Shown: positions 46,199 through 58,316 of the stretch, piece by piece
How the letters are laid out: every line of letters begins with the position of its first letter
Position numbering within the stretch: position 1 is the stretch's first letter
DNA from: Lepidodermella squamata
Taxonomy: Eukaryota > Gastrotricha
Assembly (NCBI GenBank): GCA_047495785.1
Contig: JBLDXI010000001.1
Coordinates: forward strand, 2,852,001 to 2,916,000
DNA: 64,000 nt
Reading direction: 5' to 3'
Notes under the pieces: model-generated
Seen by the model: only the letters and a program-made list of their open reading frames with translations
What the model was told of the DNA's origin: nothing
Database searches by the model: none
Made by a program: the position numbers and the translations under genes

Positions 46199-49100
46199 AT
46201 TGTCTTACGCTGCGCTTGGCAGCGTGGCGTAATGGGCAGGTCCCTAGCTTGATAAATTGATAACAGGGGGAAGTGAGGAGAAGTGAGGGGAAGTGAGGGG
46301 AACAATCTAAAATATCATGAGGATTGGATTGGAATCGAGATGTCACAGGTTCATCACAGCTCTCGTTGTCGAGGACACGAGCTGTCGACTTCACTCTTTA
46401 CGCCTGGCTCGCTTCGATAGCCTAATTGATCTTCAATAACATCCCCTTGTGCGCTTTTCGCCTTTAAGAATGAATAAATAGATCATTATTTTCGCCATCC
46501 GAAACAGGTAAGGGGGACGCACTGTAGCGCATCCTTGCGAGTCGGTCATAAGTTCAAGTTCAGCTACAGTCATACATTTGTGGAATTGAGCGAGTCACTC
46601 CTAACGCTAGCTCGATGTTCAGAGCATACTGTCAGAATGATAATGAACATTTGATGTGCTTAACTGTAATGCGCGGGTATTGGCGCGGTTGATCTGCCAT
46701 CCCCACAACTTTAACAAGTGTGACCTGTGCGACAGCCTGCTGTGAAATAATTCTCGTGATATCCTCGCTCCATATCTGTTGCTGAAGACCGGATATTTTT
46801 CTGATGCATGGCGTAAGCTGACATGCCGAGGCGTATTATTCATTGACGTATTAATTACCTATATAGTGAACGTTGGGAGTCAGGCAGCACCGACAACGTT
46901 GCATCGGCTCCAATCAACTCAAGATACGCTGTTAGAATCATATGTGGCGCTCATCCTTGTTTATGATTTACTGCTCGTGTCTCATTTGACATTGTCCTAT
47001 ACCTTTGTAACTGTCCGGTAATGTTATGTTACCTTTCAATTTTCAGTTATGTCGAGCTGCTCTCTTGGGTGTTATAGCTGTTAAATAGATAAATAAATAA
47101 AATAAATGAGCCTTCTCATTGGAAGATTCTCATGCGTAGAAAGAAGTCTAATTAAAGTAGGCCTCACTTCAAAAACAACTATTAGGAAAAAACCGACGGC
47201 TCTCGAGGACGACCCAAGAAAGATGGGTCAAACTCGATTGAAATAATAGTAGAAGACATGGACTTGCACGCCACCGAATTAACGGCATTAAATAGAGATG
47301 AATGGCAAACAACAGTTTCAGAACTGGAAAATTACGAATTTTATGGTAAAAGCAAATTGCAAACTGCGGGGGTGGGCGTTTTTTCTTAAAGTTTGCCTTC
47401 CTTCGCTTTCCACAAAACCCGAAAGGGTATAGACGCCTTAGTCGTGTGGAAGTTAAATAAAATCATTCATATTCATATTCATTGGAATTCTTCCACCACA
47501 TTTAAAGAAAAGACAACATGAACTGTTCCTCATCTGTGCTTATGAGACGGCTTTTTAGGCGCTTTCATATATGCGTGCTCTTCGATTCTGAGGTAACAGG
47601 TAAGGATCGATCAACTTGGATGATGAAGAGCACCAATACATTTACACTTAATGAATCTGAATGTCGGATGCACTTCTCAGATTCTCAGATTCGGATTCTC
47701 AGAGAAATACATCCGAAATTCAGATTCATCAAGTGCACAAGTATTCATGCTCGTCATCATCCAGGTAATGAGTAATGAGTAAATAGTCATAAGTAGAGCC
47801 TCGGCTTAATTACTCATGACTCTTATAACGAAAAGCAGCCTTTTCATAATAAACTTTGAAAGCATGCGCTCGATAAATCAATTTCCAAGGAATTTGAGTC
47901 AATTTCTGAGAGGATATTGCAAAGAGGATATCAGAATGGGAAAGATTAATCATACATCTTCAAACTTTATTCAACTTCATGGGTCGACAATTTTGAGTGA
48001 GTGATTGTTGCTTCTTTGTCTTCTTCCTTCTTTCACTCCACGAAAAAGTGATTGTTTGTATAAGATTGTTTACCAATCGGCAACCGAAGCCTGAGGACCG
48101 CGGTTCGACCGACAATCATGGGACTTGTGGTGACGTCTGATTATTGACTGATAATAAAAGAAAACAAAATCTTCTTTGATGCTAACTGCTACACGTTGAA
48201 AGGAAACTTGAATAAATAAGAGTGTACGAGAGTTGTAAAGAGAGTACGAGTATGAAGAGTATGAGTATGATATTAATACTCATATATTGAATATTTTAAT
48301 ACCTATTCATTGGAATGTGGCTATTGTGAAAATTATTTGCCTAGAGATCAGATAATAAAATTTGATTTTGATTGATCTGATGTCTATGATTGTTCGATTT
48401 GCGAAGACTTCTCCGTGTAGCTCCATCTCGGAGGAGCGTGTATTTGCTCAGTTTAGATGCTTACTAAGGTTAGATACGCTCGGAATGATACTCCAAGATC
48501 TCTTCTGATAAATCTTTTCGAAAGCAAACTTAAAATCTCTTATCCCTTAGTTTACTGACCATTTCACGAGGTATTGAATTCAACAGAATGATAGCGCAGC
48601 GTGAGTATCCAGGTTGACAAAGGAGTAAGTAAAAACAGAGCAGACTCCTCAAGGAGCAATTATCATTTAGCTAAATCCGAGTAGGCATAGGTTCAGCGAA
48701 ACCTTGGGTGCTACGTGGCATTAGAGTATGCTTCCTAGATTCTATCTAGATCATCTGAAATCTAGCATTCATGGGCTCGGAGTAAGAATAGCTCACTAAG
48801 CTCTTCTCAATAGCGCATTGTTACGGAGAGTGAATGAATACAAGAAGATCACCGAGAGAGGTTCTCATGAAAGCATGGAGTAATAAAGATGAATTCCAAG
48901 AGACTCAACTATGAACTTGATGCGCAGGGATTACTGTCTGTATATACCAGATGAGGGATAGGAAGGAATTGATAACAAGAAAAAGGCAGATTAGTGAAAG
49001 AGTAAACCTGAGCAAAAAGCCAGACTGAGGAGACATGGCAAACGGCGAACGACTAGCAGACGTCTTTCGCCATAAATGCTGGAAGACGACGAAGAAGAGT

Positions 49101-49252
49101 CACGAGGAAGACGACGCTATATCACAGCAACTAATTGTCCAGAAAAAATATAATTTTTCCAAATATTTTTTGGCTACTAGTTTTCACAAAGAATTCAAAA
49201 AGATGAACTCGGAAAACGAGCATCTGCCGCAGTCGCCCACCACAAACAGAGA
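46199..49252 (+). repeat. 3.05-kb tandem segment, copy 1
   Basis: Starts ATTGTCTTACGC at 46199; the same start recurs at 49253, so the period is 3,054 bp. The copies differ by only scattered substitutions and small indels (for example one extra G near 47373 and a missing base near 46925). Inside are LINE fragments (46779-47108 and 47195-47490). Small open frames such as 49035-49286 are present in both copies but have no family signature. Confidence 0.9.
46779..47490 (+). pseudogene. Non-LTR retrotransposon (LINE) 3'-end fragments
   Basis: A frame near 46900 encodes 'TLHRLQSTQD'; in copy 2 (49833-50021) it continues as 'RAVRIICGA', the typical post-RT block of LINE ORF2. It is broken here by a frameshift. 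An AAATA-rich tail at 47078-47108 ends that fragment. A second fragment at 47195-47390 reads 'SRGRPKKDGSNSIEIIVEDM' and 'ALNRDEWQTTV', matching the GRPxxxW...DRxxW C-terminus of LINE proteins, and ends in an ATTCAT-repeat tail at 47462-47485. Both are fossils. Confidence 0.65.
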
Positions 49253-52200
49253 ATTGTCTTACGCTGCGCTTGGCAGCGTGGCGTAATGGGCAGGTCCCTA
49301 GCTTGATAAATTGATAACAGGGGGAAGTGAGGAGAAGTGAGGGGAAGTGAGGGGAACAATCTAAAATATCATGAGGATGGGATTGGAATCGAGATGTCAC
49401 AGGTTCATCACAGCTCTCGTTGTCGAGGACACGAGCTGTCGACTTCACTCTTTACGCCTGGCTCGCTTCGATAGCCTAATTGATCTTCAATAACATCCCC
49501 TTGTGCGCTTTTCGCCTTTTAGAATGAATAAATAGATCATTATTTTCGCCATCCGAAACAGGTAAGGGGGATGCACTGTAGCGCATCCTTGCGAGTCGGT
49601 CATAAGTTCAAGTTCAGCTGCAGTCATACATTTGTGGAATTGAGCCAGTCACTCCTAACGCTAGCTCGATGTTCTGAGCATACTGTCAGAATGATAATGA
49701 ACATTTGATGTGCTTAACTGTAATGCGCGGGTATTGGCGCGGTTGATCTGCCATCCCCACAACTTTAACAAGTCAGACCTGTGCGAAAGCCTGCTGTGAA
49801 ATAATTCTCGTGATATCCTCGCTCCATATCTGTTGCTGAAGACCGGATATTTTTCTGATGCATGGCGTAAGCTGACATGCCGAGGCGTATTATTCATTGA
49901 CGTATTAATTACCTATATAGTGAACGTTGGGAGTCAGGCAGCACCGACAACGTTGCATCGGCTCCAATCAACTCAAGATCGCGCTGTTAGAATCATATGT
50001 GGCGCTCATCCTTGTTTATGATTTACTGCTCGTGTCTCATTTGACATTGTCCTATACCTTTGTAACTGTCTGGTAATGTTATGTTACCTTTCAATTTTCA
50101 GTTATGTCGAGCTGCTCTCTTGGGTGTTATAGCTGTTAAATAGATAAATAAATAAAATAAATGAGCCTTCTCATTGGAAGATTCTCATGCGTAGAAAGAA
50201 GTCCAATTAAAGTAGGCCTCACTTCAAAAACAACTATTAGGAAACAACCGACGGCTCTCGAGGACGACCCAAGAAAGATGGGTCAAACTCGATTGAAATA
50301 ATAGTAGAAGACATGGACTTGCACGCCACAGAATTAACGGCATTAAATAGAGATGAATGGCAAACAACAGTTTCAGAACTGGAAAATTACGAATTTTATG
50401 GTAAAAGCAAATTGCAAACTGCGGGGTGGGCGTTTTTTCTTAAAGTTTGCCTTCCTTCGCTTTCCACAAAACCCGAAAGGGTATAGACGGCTTAGTCGCG
50501 TGGAAGTTAAATAAAATCATTCATATTCATATTCATATTCATTGGAATTCTTCCACCACATTTAAAGAAAAGACAACATGAACTGTTCCTCATCTGTGCT
50601 TATGAGACGGCTTTTTAGGCGCTTTCATATATGCGTGCTCTTCGATTCTGAAGTAACAGGTAAGGATCGATCAACTTGGATGATGAAGAGCACCAATACA
50701 TTTACACTTAATGAATCTGAATGTCGGATGCACTTCTCAGATTCTCAGATTCGGATTCTCAGAGAAATACATCCGAAATTCAGATTCATCAAGTGCACAC
50801 GTATTCATGCTCGTCATCATCCAGGTAATGAGTAATGAGTAAATAGTCATAAGTAGAGCCTCGGCTTAATTACTCATGACTCTTATAAGGAAAAGCAGCC
50901 TTTTCATAATAAACTTTGAAAGCATGCGCTCGATAAATCAATTTCCAAGGAATTTGAGTCAATTTCTGAGAGGATATTGCAAAGAGGATATCAGAATGGG
51001 AAAGATTAATCATACATCTTCAAACTCTATTCAACTTCATGGGTGGACAATTTTGAGTGAGTGATTGTTGCTTCTTTGTCTTCTTCCTTCTTTCACTCCA
51101 CGAAAAAGTGATTGTTTGTATAAGATTGTTTACCAATCGGCAACCGAAGCCTGAGGACCGCGGTTCGACCGACAATCATGGGACTTGTGGTGACGTCTGA
51201 TTATTGACTGATAATAAAAGAAAACAAAATCTTCTTTGATGCTAACTGCTACACGTTGAAAGGAAACTTGAATAAATAAGAGTGTACGAGAGTAGTAAAG
51301 AGAGTACGAGTATGAAGAGTATGAGTATGATATTAATACTCATATATTGAATATTTTAATACCTATTCATTGGAATGTGGCTATTGTGAATATTATTTGC
51401 CTAGAGATCAGATAATAAAATTTGATTTTGATTGATCTGATGTCTATGATTGTTCGATTTGCGAAGACTTCTCCGTGTAGCTCCATCTCGGAGGAGCGTG
51501 TATTTGCTCAGTTTAGATGCTTACTAAGGTTAGATACTCTCGGAATGATACTCCAAGATCTCTTCTGATTGATCTTTTCGAAAGCAAACTTAAAATCTCT
51601 TATCCCTTAGTTTACTGATCATTTCACGAGGTATTGAATTCAACAGAATGATAGCGCAGCGTGAGTATCCAGGTTGACAAAGGAGTAAGTAAAAACAGAG
51701 CAGACTCCTCAAGGAGCAGTTATCATTTAGCTAAATCCGAGTAGGCATAGGTTCAGCGAAACCTTGGGTGCTACGTGGCATTAGAGTATGCTTCCTAGAT
51801 TCTATCTAGATCATCTGAAATCTAGCATTCATGGGCTCGGAGTAAGAATAGCTCACTAAGCTCTTCTCAATAGCGCATTGTTACGGAGAGTGAATGAATA
51901 CGAGAAGATCACCGAGAGAGGTTCTCATGAAAGCATGGAGTAATAAAGATGAATTCCAAGAGACTCAATTATGAACTTGATGCGCAGGGATTACTGTCTG
52001 TATATACCAGATGAGGGATAGGAAGGAATTGATAACAAGAAAAAGGCAGATTAGTGAAAGAGTAAACCTGAGCAAAAAGCCAGACTGAGGAGACATGGCA
52101 AACGGCGAACGACTAGCAGACGTCTTTCGCCATAAATGCTGGAAGACGACGAAGAAGAGTCACGAGGAAGACGACGCTATATCACAGCAACTAATTGTCC

Positions 52201-52312
52201 AGAAAAAATATAATTTTTCCAAATATTTTTTGGCTACTAGTTTTCACAAAGAATTCAAAAAGATGAACTCAGAAAACGAGCATCTGCCGCAGTCGCCCAC
52301 CACAAACAGAGA
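49253..52312 (+). repeat. 3.05-kb tandem segment, copy 2
   Basis: Near-identical repeat of 46199-49252 in the same orientation, including the LINE fragments at about 49833-50163 and 50250-50545. It ends at CACAAACAGAGA, the same bases that end copy 1, and is followed by a G-run and hairpin module instead of a new copy. Confidence 0.9.
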
Positions 52313-52324
52313 AAAACGGGGGGG

Positions 52325-52421
52325 TCGGCTTCCGCCTAACAGCAGTCCCGGAGTCCCGGGACCTGCCCATTTTCTTACGCCGCTGCGCTGCGCTTGCAGC
52401 GTGGCGTAATGGGCAGGTCCC
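52325..52421. repeat. GC-rich hairpin module, copy A
   Basis: 52325-52370 is a 46-bp unit repeated exactly at 55010-55055; it folds as GCAGTCCCGG-AGTC-CCGGGACCTGC with one bulge. Overlapping it, GGGACCTGCCCAT (52358-52370) pairs perfectly with ATGGGCAGGTCCC (52409-52421), with an inner TTACGCC/GGCGTAA stem. The same TTACGC...GGCGTAATGGGCAGGTCC end opens each 3.05-kb copy, where it is followed by CTAG. Confidence 0.75.
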
Positions 52422-52439
52422 ATTGTCTTGCGTTGTCCT

Positions 52440-54935
52440 GCGGAAAAAAGGAGTTTTATGTTTAGGTCTATTAAGAGCCAGCGGCTAGAAAAGCCAGCGG
52501 CCAGCTTGAAATATCAGATCTCCCATTCAAAAAAGTCAAGAATTCGAGTAGAGCAGCGGTCAGATGTTCGTGGCATTGAGTAAGTCACCCAGCCCTAGCT
52601 AGACGATCAAAGCATGCAGTCAGTGTGACGATGCGTTTTCAATGTGTTCACTGCATGACACCAGCGAGTATCGGCGCGTTCGATCAGCTGTTCCCACAAC
52701 TCAGTTTTACAAGCTCCCGCAAGCTCTCATCGGAATTATTCATTCAGTTTTATTGTGCTCAGTTGCGTATCTCAATTTGTCTCTAGAGGTATGATTTATC
52801 TGCGCCGTCAAGCTAAAATATCTTAGTTTTGGTGCAGACCACGTTGATGCCATGCTGAATTGAATTGATAACTTCGAACTCGCACGGGCGCTGACATTTA
52901 CGTAACCGCAGTGGCCATCTGTAATAATCGAATCAAAACTTAAACTCTAACTGTGAGTTAGCGAGTGCATTTGTTCTTCGTTTTAAAGAAGTTATACCAG
53001 TGAGTCAAAGCCAACACTCATTTAGCAAACGAGCAACTTGAGAGCATAGAGAACAAAACTGATGTCTCTCTGTGCTTTTTATGGTGCCTTTCTGTGGTTG
53101 AGCTCAAATGCTCAGGTAAGGATCGTTCAACGCGGATAATGATGAATGATAAGCATCTACACTTCTGGGCTTATTGACGATTCTGAACTCCGAATTTCTC
53201 TCGGTTCTGTCACTCTTCTAACGAAAAATATGCAAACTCAAAATCCAAATTGGAAGCACAATTGCGCTCGATATATTAATCTCCAAGGAATTCAGCCGGT
53301 AAATTTCTGAGAAGATCTAGGTAGAAGTTCAAGATTATTCAAAGGGAATAAAATTAACACAAACTAATTGGATTGTGGCTGATGGCTGATGTCAATATTA
53401 TTCCATTTGCGAAGACCTCTCAGGGTAGCTTCATCTCTCAGCATTATGCTTCTGCTCTCTCTAGATGCGTAAGGTTAGATATCGGAATGCGTACCCTTAG
53501 AGGAATTAGCTCTCTCATATAAAAGCGTTCTTCTGATAATAGTTTTTCGAATACAAAACTAAACTATTACTGATGATAAGGTATTGAATAGAGGTTAGCT
53601 ATGTCGTAGAGAAGCTTTCTTCCGATATTACTTGCTCTTTATTAGATACGAAACTCACATGTCATTGATCACTGATCACTGATCAGTTATTAAAGATAAC
53701 ACAGCGTGATTATCATTGATAAAAGAGTAAACAATTCTGTAAGTAAGTCTAGAATGACTCCGGAGATTCCTCAAGGAGCAGCAATCCTGTAATAATAATA
53801 AAACGTGAGTTGACATGAGTTCAGCGAAACCTTAATTGTGTGCTCGGGGCATTAGGGTATGTTTTCTATAAATCAGATGATCTGAAACCTATAATTCATG
53901 TGTTCGGAGTTCGGATGTTGAACAAAAATAAACAATGTAACAAATGTTGAACATTGTTCTCAACAACGGCAACCGTGCTTTTGACCTAGAAAAAGTGTGG
54001 GTGTTGAGAGTGTGTCATCTGCGAATCATACGCACAAGAGAAGCGGGAATTGTAGTCTGCAATCACATTTCAATGGCATTGCAGGCGTCGTGTGCCAGCA
54101 ATATTATATTTACTCTTAGTTGACCGAATGAAACGATGATCAGTGAAAATCAGAAGTCTTCCACACAGGACATTTGATCGACTACTATCGAACGGTGTGA
54201 ACAAGTGTTACAGTGATAAAACACACCTCAGTGACGCGGCGTTCTGCTCTGATCATCGTATGCTGGTGCCTACTAATGTTGAATTGAAGGCGAGGGGGCA
54301 TTGGAAAAGTATCGTATGTGAATCAGAAACGCAATCAGAGTCATTTTAGCTATATGCAATCTCATTTGTTAACTGCAATAGGCTTCAGTGATTTTCAGTG
54401 AAATACTCAGCTGACTAAATCATTGAAAGACTTCCCACCGATGGAGTGATTTTTTGAGCCTACCGTCTCGCCAGTGGCGCAGTTAATACTCCACTGCTTC
54501 TCTTCTCACATTGTAACTGCGAGACGGAGCGAGCAGGGCGAGCGGAGTGGGGTAGAACTCACGCGGCTTTGTAGTTCTACCTCCTTTTGAAACAGAACCC
54601 TCCCTCGAATAAGTTATTCTCGTGTGGCGCAGTTAATACTCCACTCCGCAAGGCTTCCTTAGTTGTCAAACAGGACTGCGCGACAACCGTGTAACAATAT
54701 GCTGCTCTCGTCGAAGTTTTCGCCTCTCACTCTACACAAAATCTGTCGATGAGGGTAAACCCAGCACGAGCACTAAGACGTCTCTCCTCTAAATTAGGCG
54801 AGATCTAATTTGCATAAATTTGAATATTCATAGAAATAAAATTGAATAGAATAAGTATTCAATAAAGTTTAAAAGAATTGCAAGAGATTAACAAGGAAAT
54901 CGACGGAAGTCTGCCGCATTCTTCACGGACAAACT
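52440..54935 (+). repeat. Diverged third copy of the tandem segment
   Basis: Alignable in blocks to the 3.05-kb unit: the 'GGTAAGGATCGTTCAACGCG' region at 53114 corresponds to 47602, the 'GCGAAGACCTCTCAGGGTAG' block at 53411 to 48400, and 'GTTCAGCGAAACCTT' at 53819 to 48690. It is much more diverged than copies 1 and 2, with many indels. The right part, from ~53930, shows less match and may hold unrelated sequence. No intact gene. Confidence 0.65.
54474..54645 (+). repeat. Duplicated tRNA A-box-like 22-mer
   Basis: GTGGCGCAGTTAATACTCCA (the first 20 of 22 shared bases) occurs at 54474-54495 and again at 54624-54645. GTGGCGCAGT resembles a tRNA 5'/A-box start. I see no matching B-box nearby, so this may be the remains of tRNA-derived SINEs. 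Confidence 0.4.
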
Positions 54936-55055
54936 CTCGTCTTCCGACTAACAGCAGTCCCCGGAGGAGTCCGGGGACCTGCCCAAAACGGGGGGGGGGG
55001 GGGGGGGGGTCGGCTTCCGCCTAACAGCAGTCCCGGAGTCCCGGGACCTGCCCAT
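54936..55055. repeat. Paired GC hairpin modules around a 20-G homopolymer
   Basis: 54936-54984 is a variant of the hairpin module (perfect stem GTCCCCGGA-GGAG-TCCGGGGAC). A run of 20 G follows (54990-55009), then the exact 46-bp module (55010-55055). A shorter G-run precedes the copy at 52325. The modules bracket the third tandem copy. Confidence 0.75.
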
Positions 55056-55472
55056 TTGTTGCGGTTTCATTGTTTTCCGACGACAGCACGCGCCCAGCCA
55101 AGAGTTCACTTCTTGAGCTAGTTTTCCTGAGCGCCACTTTGAACTTTGAACATGACATTGCTCAGCTGAGGGAGGTCTATAATCTGCAGACACTCCGCAT
55201 TAACAAAATAAGACCACATTGATACGTCCCGCAGCATTTATTCTGATACCAAAGAACAGTTAGACACAAATAAGCTGATTAATAGCAATAAAGATTGCTG
55301 ATGCATCACAAAATGACAAGTATACATAACAGTTGTAAAGTAAATCATAGACCTAAACTCTTCACTACATTGGAAAGATTCCAAATTGAACTGAACAAAA
55401 TCGACTACTAAAATGTGGCAGGAAAACATGCAAGGACAAATGGTTGCTCAAACATGAATAGCACCAGGCTGT
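55056..55472. other. 3' flank of vWA paralog A
   Basis: No gene. A minus-strand AATAAA at 55237-55242 is about 230 bp past the stop at 55473 and is the likely poly(A) signal. Confidence 0.5.
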
Positions 55473-57352
55473 CTATAGCTGCCACACACCACCATTGGCT
55501 GGATAATAAATATCAGCCTGACCGAAGTACCACATACTTTGTCCGCCAAAACTGCCGCGATAGTTCTGTGCACTAAGAGGTGACGGGCTCCCCCAAGTGT
55601 TGAAGCGTGGCAATGCGGCTGGCTGGAAAATATTTGGCAGATCAAAGCCGCTGATTCGATTTTGCTGACTACTGACAGCGGCTCTATAACTGCTAGGGAA
55701 TTGGAAAGCTTGATTTGCAAACAAGCTCTGAGGAGAGCTCGGCGCCAAGAAGGGTAAAATGGGCTGCGAAAATTGCGTCGCTAGATTCTGGCTACCTGAT
55801 GGGATATTCCTATTAATAACGCCATTGAACTGCCTTCCGAAGAGATCGCCTTGAAAGGGTTGAATTTGCCATTGGTTCAGATAAACTGGCGGATTTTGCA
55901 TGCCTGTGAAAAGCGGACCCAACTTGTAAGATGACTGCTGAGCCCATTGACTTTGGAAGCCCGACGCACCAGGAATGTTCCATTCAACCCTCCAAGTTTT
56001 TGTTGTTTCTTCAGGATTATCAGTTGTGCTACGTGTCGTAACAGGAGTCACCGTCGTCTCCTCTTTTGTCGGTGTGGTTTCTTGGCTGGAGCGAGGAGAA
56101 ATGTTCTCTGTCGTAGACCCACGATTATCAGTAGATGCAGTTGTTGGAATATCGTCCTCCACAACAGCTCTCTGAAAGATGGGTCTCACGCTGATAACCT
56201 CTTCGGTAGCCTGAGTAGTTGTGGTTGAAGGGCGCATTCTGCGAGTAACGGGCTCGTCAGTTACAACAGCTTCTGTTGTCGCGAGCTCTACTAGCTCTGT
56301 GGTAGGCTGAGTATCCTCTGCGGTTGTAGGCCGAGTTCTTCGAGTAACAATCTCCTCAGTAGTGGTCTCCGGGGTTGTTGTTGGCCGGGTTCTCCGACTA
56401 GGGGAAGTTTCTGGTGGCGGAGAAGTGACCTCTATCGTGGTTGTAGGACGGGTCCTTCGGGTGATTACTGGTTCCTCGGTCGTGACACCCTCTGTCGTTG
56501 TGGTCGGGCGAGTTCTGCGACTTGGAGCAGGAGTTGTCAGCTGATCATTGTTTCCTACATCACTGCCTTGAATGATAGGCACCTGTCGAACGCTACCCGA
56601 GTCCGGGCAAGTGTTCTTGTAAACCAGCTCGTTAACAGTAGTGGAATCTATGGAGGCCACGTCAGAATCAATTAGTTGTATTACGTAATCTGGCTGAGAA
56701 GCGATAGAGCGTAGGTAGGTAGCGTTGTAATCTTCGCCGAAAGCGACAAAGAAAATTTTGACCCCTGCGTTCTTCAGCAAGTTAGCTTGGTTTGTCGCAG
56801 TTGTTTGGTTCGAAGGGTCAGATCCCGTAAAAATGACCACTGTTGATGGACTGTCCTCACGATGGCCGGTAGTACTATCAGCGTAAAGCTGAAAAGACAT
56901 AAAAGTATGAAGAATGTGTAGATTCTTTATGCTTACTTGGCGAGCAGCTCGAAGGCCTCGAGCTAAATCCGATTCGAAGCCAAGCTCGTTCGCAGTCACC
57001 GAAAATTTACTGAGAGCCTCAGTGAGCTCTGGGCGCGACAAGTACATGCCGAAGTCCACGCTAGGCTGAGAGTTTGAGGCATACTCAACGACTGCGACCC
57101 GAAGATCGGCGCATTGCGGTAAGGTCTGTGCAAACGATGTAACGTAAGGCTGTGCCAATGAGCTATATTTCCTTGGCCCCATGAACGCACGGTCGATCAT
57201 GAACGTAACATCAGGCCGACAGCAGATTTCACTTGATCAAAATTTGAATAAAGGAAAACGAGGGAGACATTGCAATCTTACCTGTCCTGTGACTGAACCT
57301 TGGAGAGGCTCACAATCAGCACAAAAGCTGCTAAAATGATTGAAAGCGCCAT
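55473..57352 (-). CDS. Secreted vWA-domain protein with RRTRPTT repeats, paralog A
   Basis: Three exons in phase: 57352-57282, 57231-56937, 56888-55473 (593 aa). Signal peptide MALSIILAAFVLIVSLSKVQ. Residues ~25-200 are a von Willebrand A fold: 'CCRPDVTFMIDRAFMG' starts strand 1, but the MIDAS motif is Asp37-Arg-Ala instead of DxSxS; 'STVVIFTGSDPSN' and 'GVKIFFVAFGEDYNATYLRS' follow. Residues ~215-340 contain five RR(T/M)RP(T/S)T units in a Thr/Pro/Glu-rich, probably O-glycosylated region. The tail is Q/N/F/P-rich and ends YYPANGGVWQL. The 48-bp second intron is in frame, so the raw frame reads through it. TTTTTAG lies 14 bp before the ATG. Role inferred: extracellular matrix or cuticle component. 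Confidence 0.8.
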
Positions 57353-58316
57353 CTTCAGTGCTCGAACTAAAAAGAAAACATGGTGAAATTAGCTAGTGGG
57401 TACGTTAACTTGAGAGAAATCTGTCTTTTGATGAGGAAGGAAAATTTGTCTAGAGCCCTTGTATGTGTCTGAAAATGATGTAAATCTAACTTTTTCTGTT
57501 TAGCATCGTTTTGACTGCACGAGCACTGTGGCGAGCACTGGCCTTTTCTGGTCGCCGCCTCCATCACACGAGCTGTTATGATTTACACCTGCAAGCAGTA
57601 TTGAAGTGGTTATCGTGATCATGCCTTCTAATGCTGTTTCAGTTTTAACGTGACATGACGATGCATCCAGTGGACAGTGTGCTATTTTTTGTAAAACTAG
57701 TATCGCTCATACCCGAGTTGCTTTAACTATTATTATACTGTTCCCACGTTAGGTTGACTCTGCTTCAACTAATCGCCATTTGACCCGGCTGACCCGGTTT
57801 TAAATTTTTGCGGATGCACTGAATAATCCCATACAAATATGCCATGGGAACAGCTATAAGAACACTGGATTTGTATACTTTCACAGCTAACTGTTAATGG
57901 TTAATTCGGAGAACTTCGGCAAACCGAATGATAGGCCGATGTTTGCTCAATCGCTCAGAAAAAGCTTCGGCGCATCATCTTTATTAAAATTCACTCTTTG
58001 AATTAATCCGAATTTATTGTGTTCATTTCTTCCATCCAACAACATAAACGTCAACATGCAACGCAACAACGCATAAACATTGTAACAAATCTATAAAAAA
58101 ACATTCGACGCTATTACACGGTAAAATAATCGATTTTCGCATAAATGAGAGGATACGATAACATTTGTCGATAGGCGACTTCACAATCGCTCATCGTTAC
58201 AACGCTGGGATCAGTGGAAGTCAAACTCCTATAATTTCACGAGACTTTCAAAGTGAATACAAGCGAAAAATGGATTTTCATCGGAGAGAATCTTGCTGAT
58301 GATGATGTTGATTGGC
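57353..58316. other. Intergenic between the vWA paralogs
   Basis: No exon seen. A minus-strand AATAAA near 58014 probably serves the upstream paralog, about 300 bp past its stop. Confidence 0.45.

Noticed and set aside
49035-49286. Open frame conserved at 49035 and 52095 in both tandem copies
   Set aside because: Conservation is explained by the recent duplication; there is no recognisable domain and no synonymous-change evidence.
46199-52312. CRISPR or satellite array of short units
   Set aside because: The repeat unit is 3 kb with no regular short spacers; the genome is eukaryotic.
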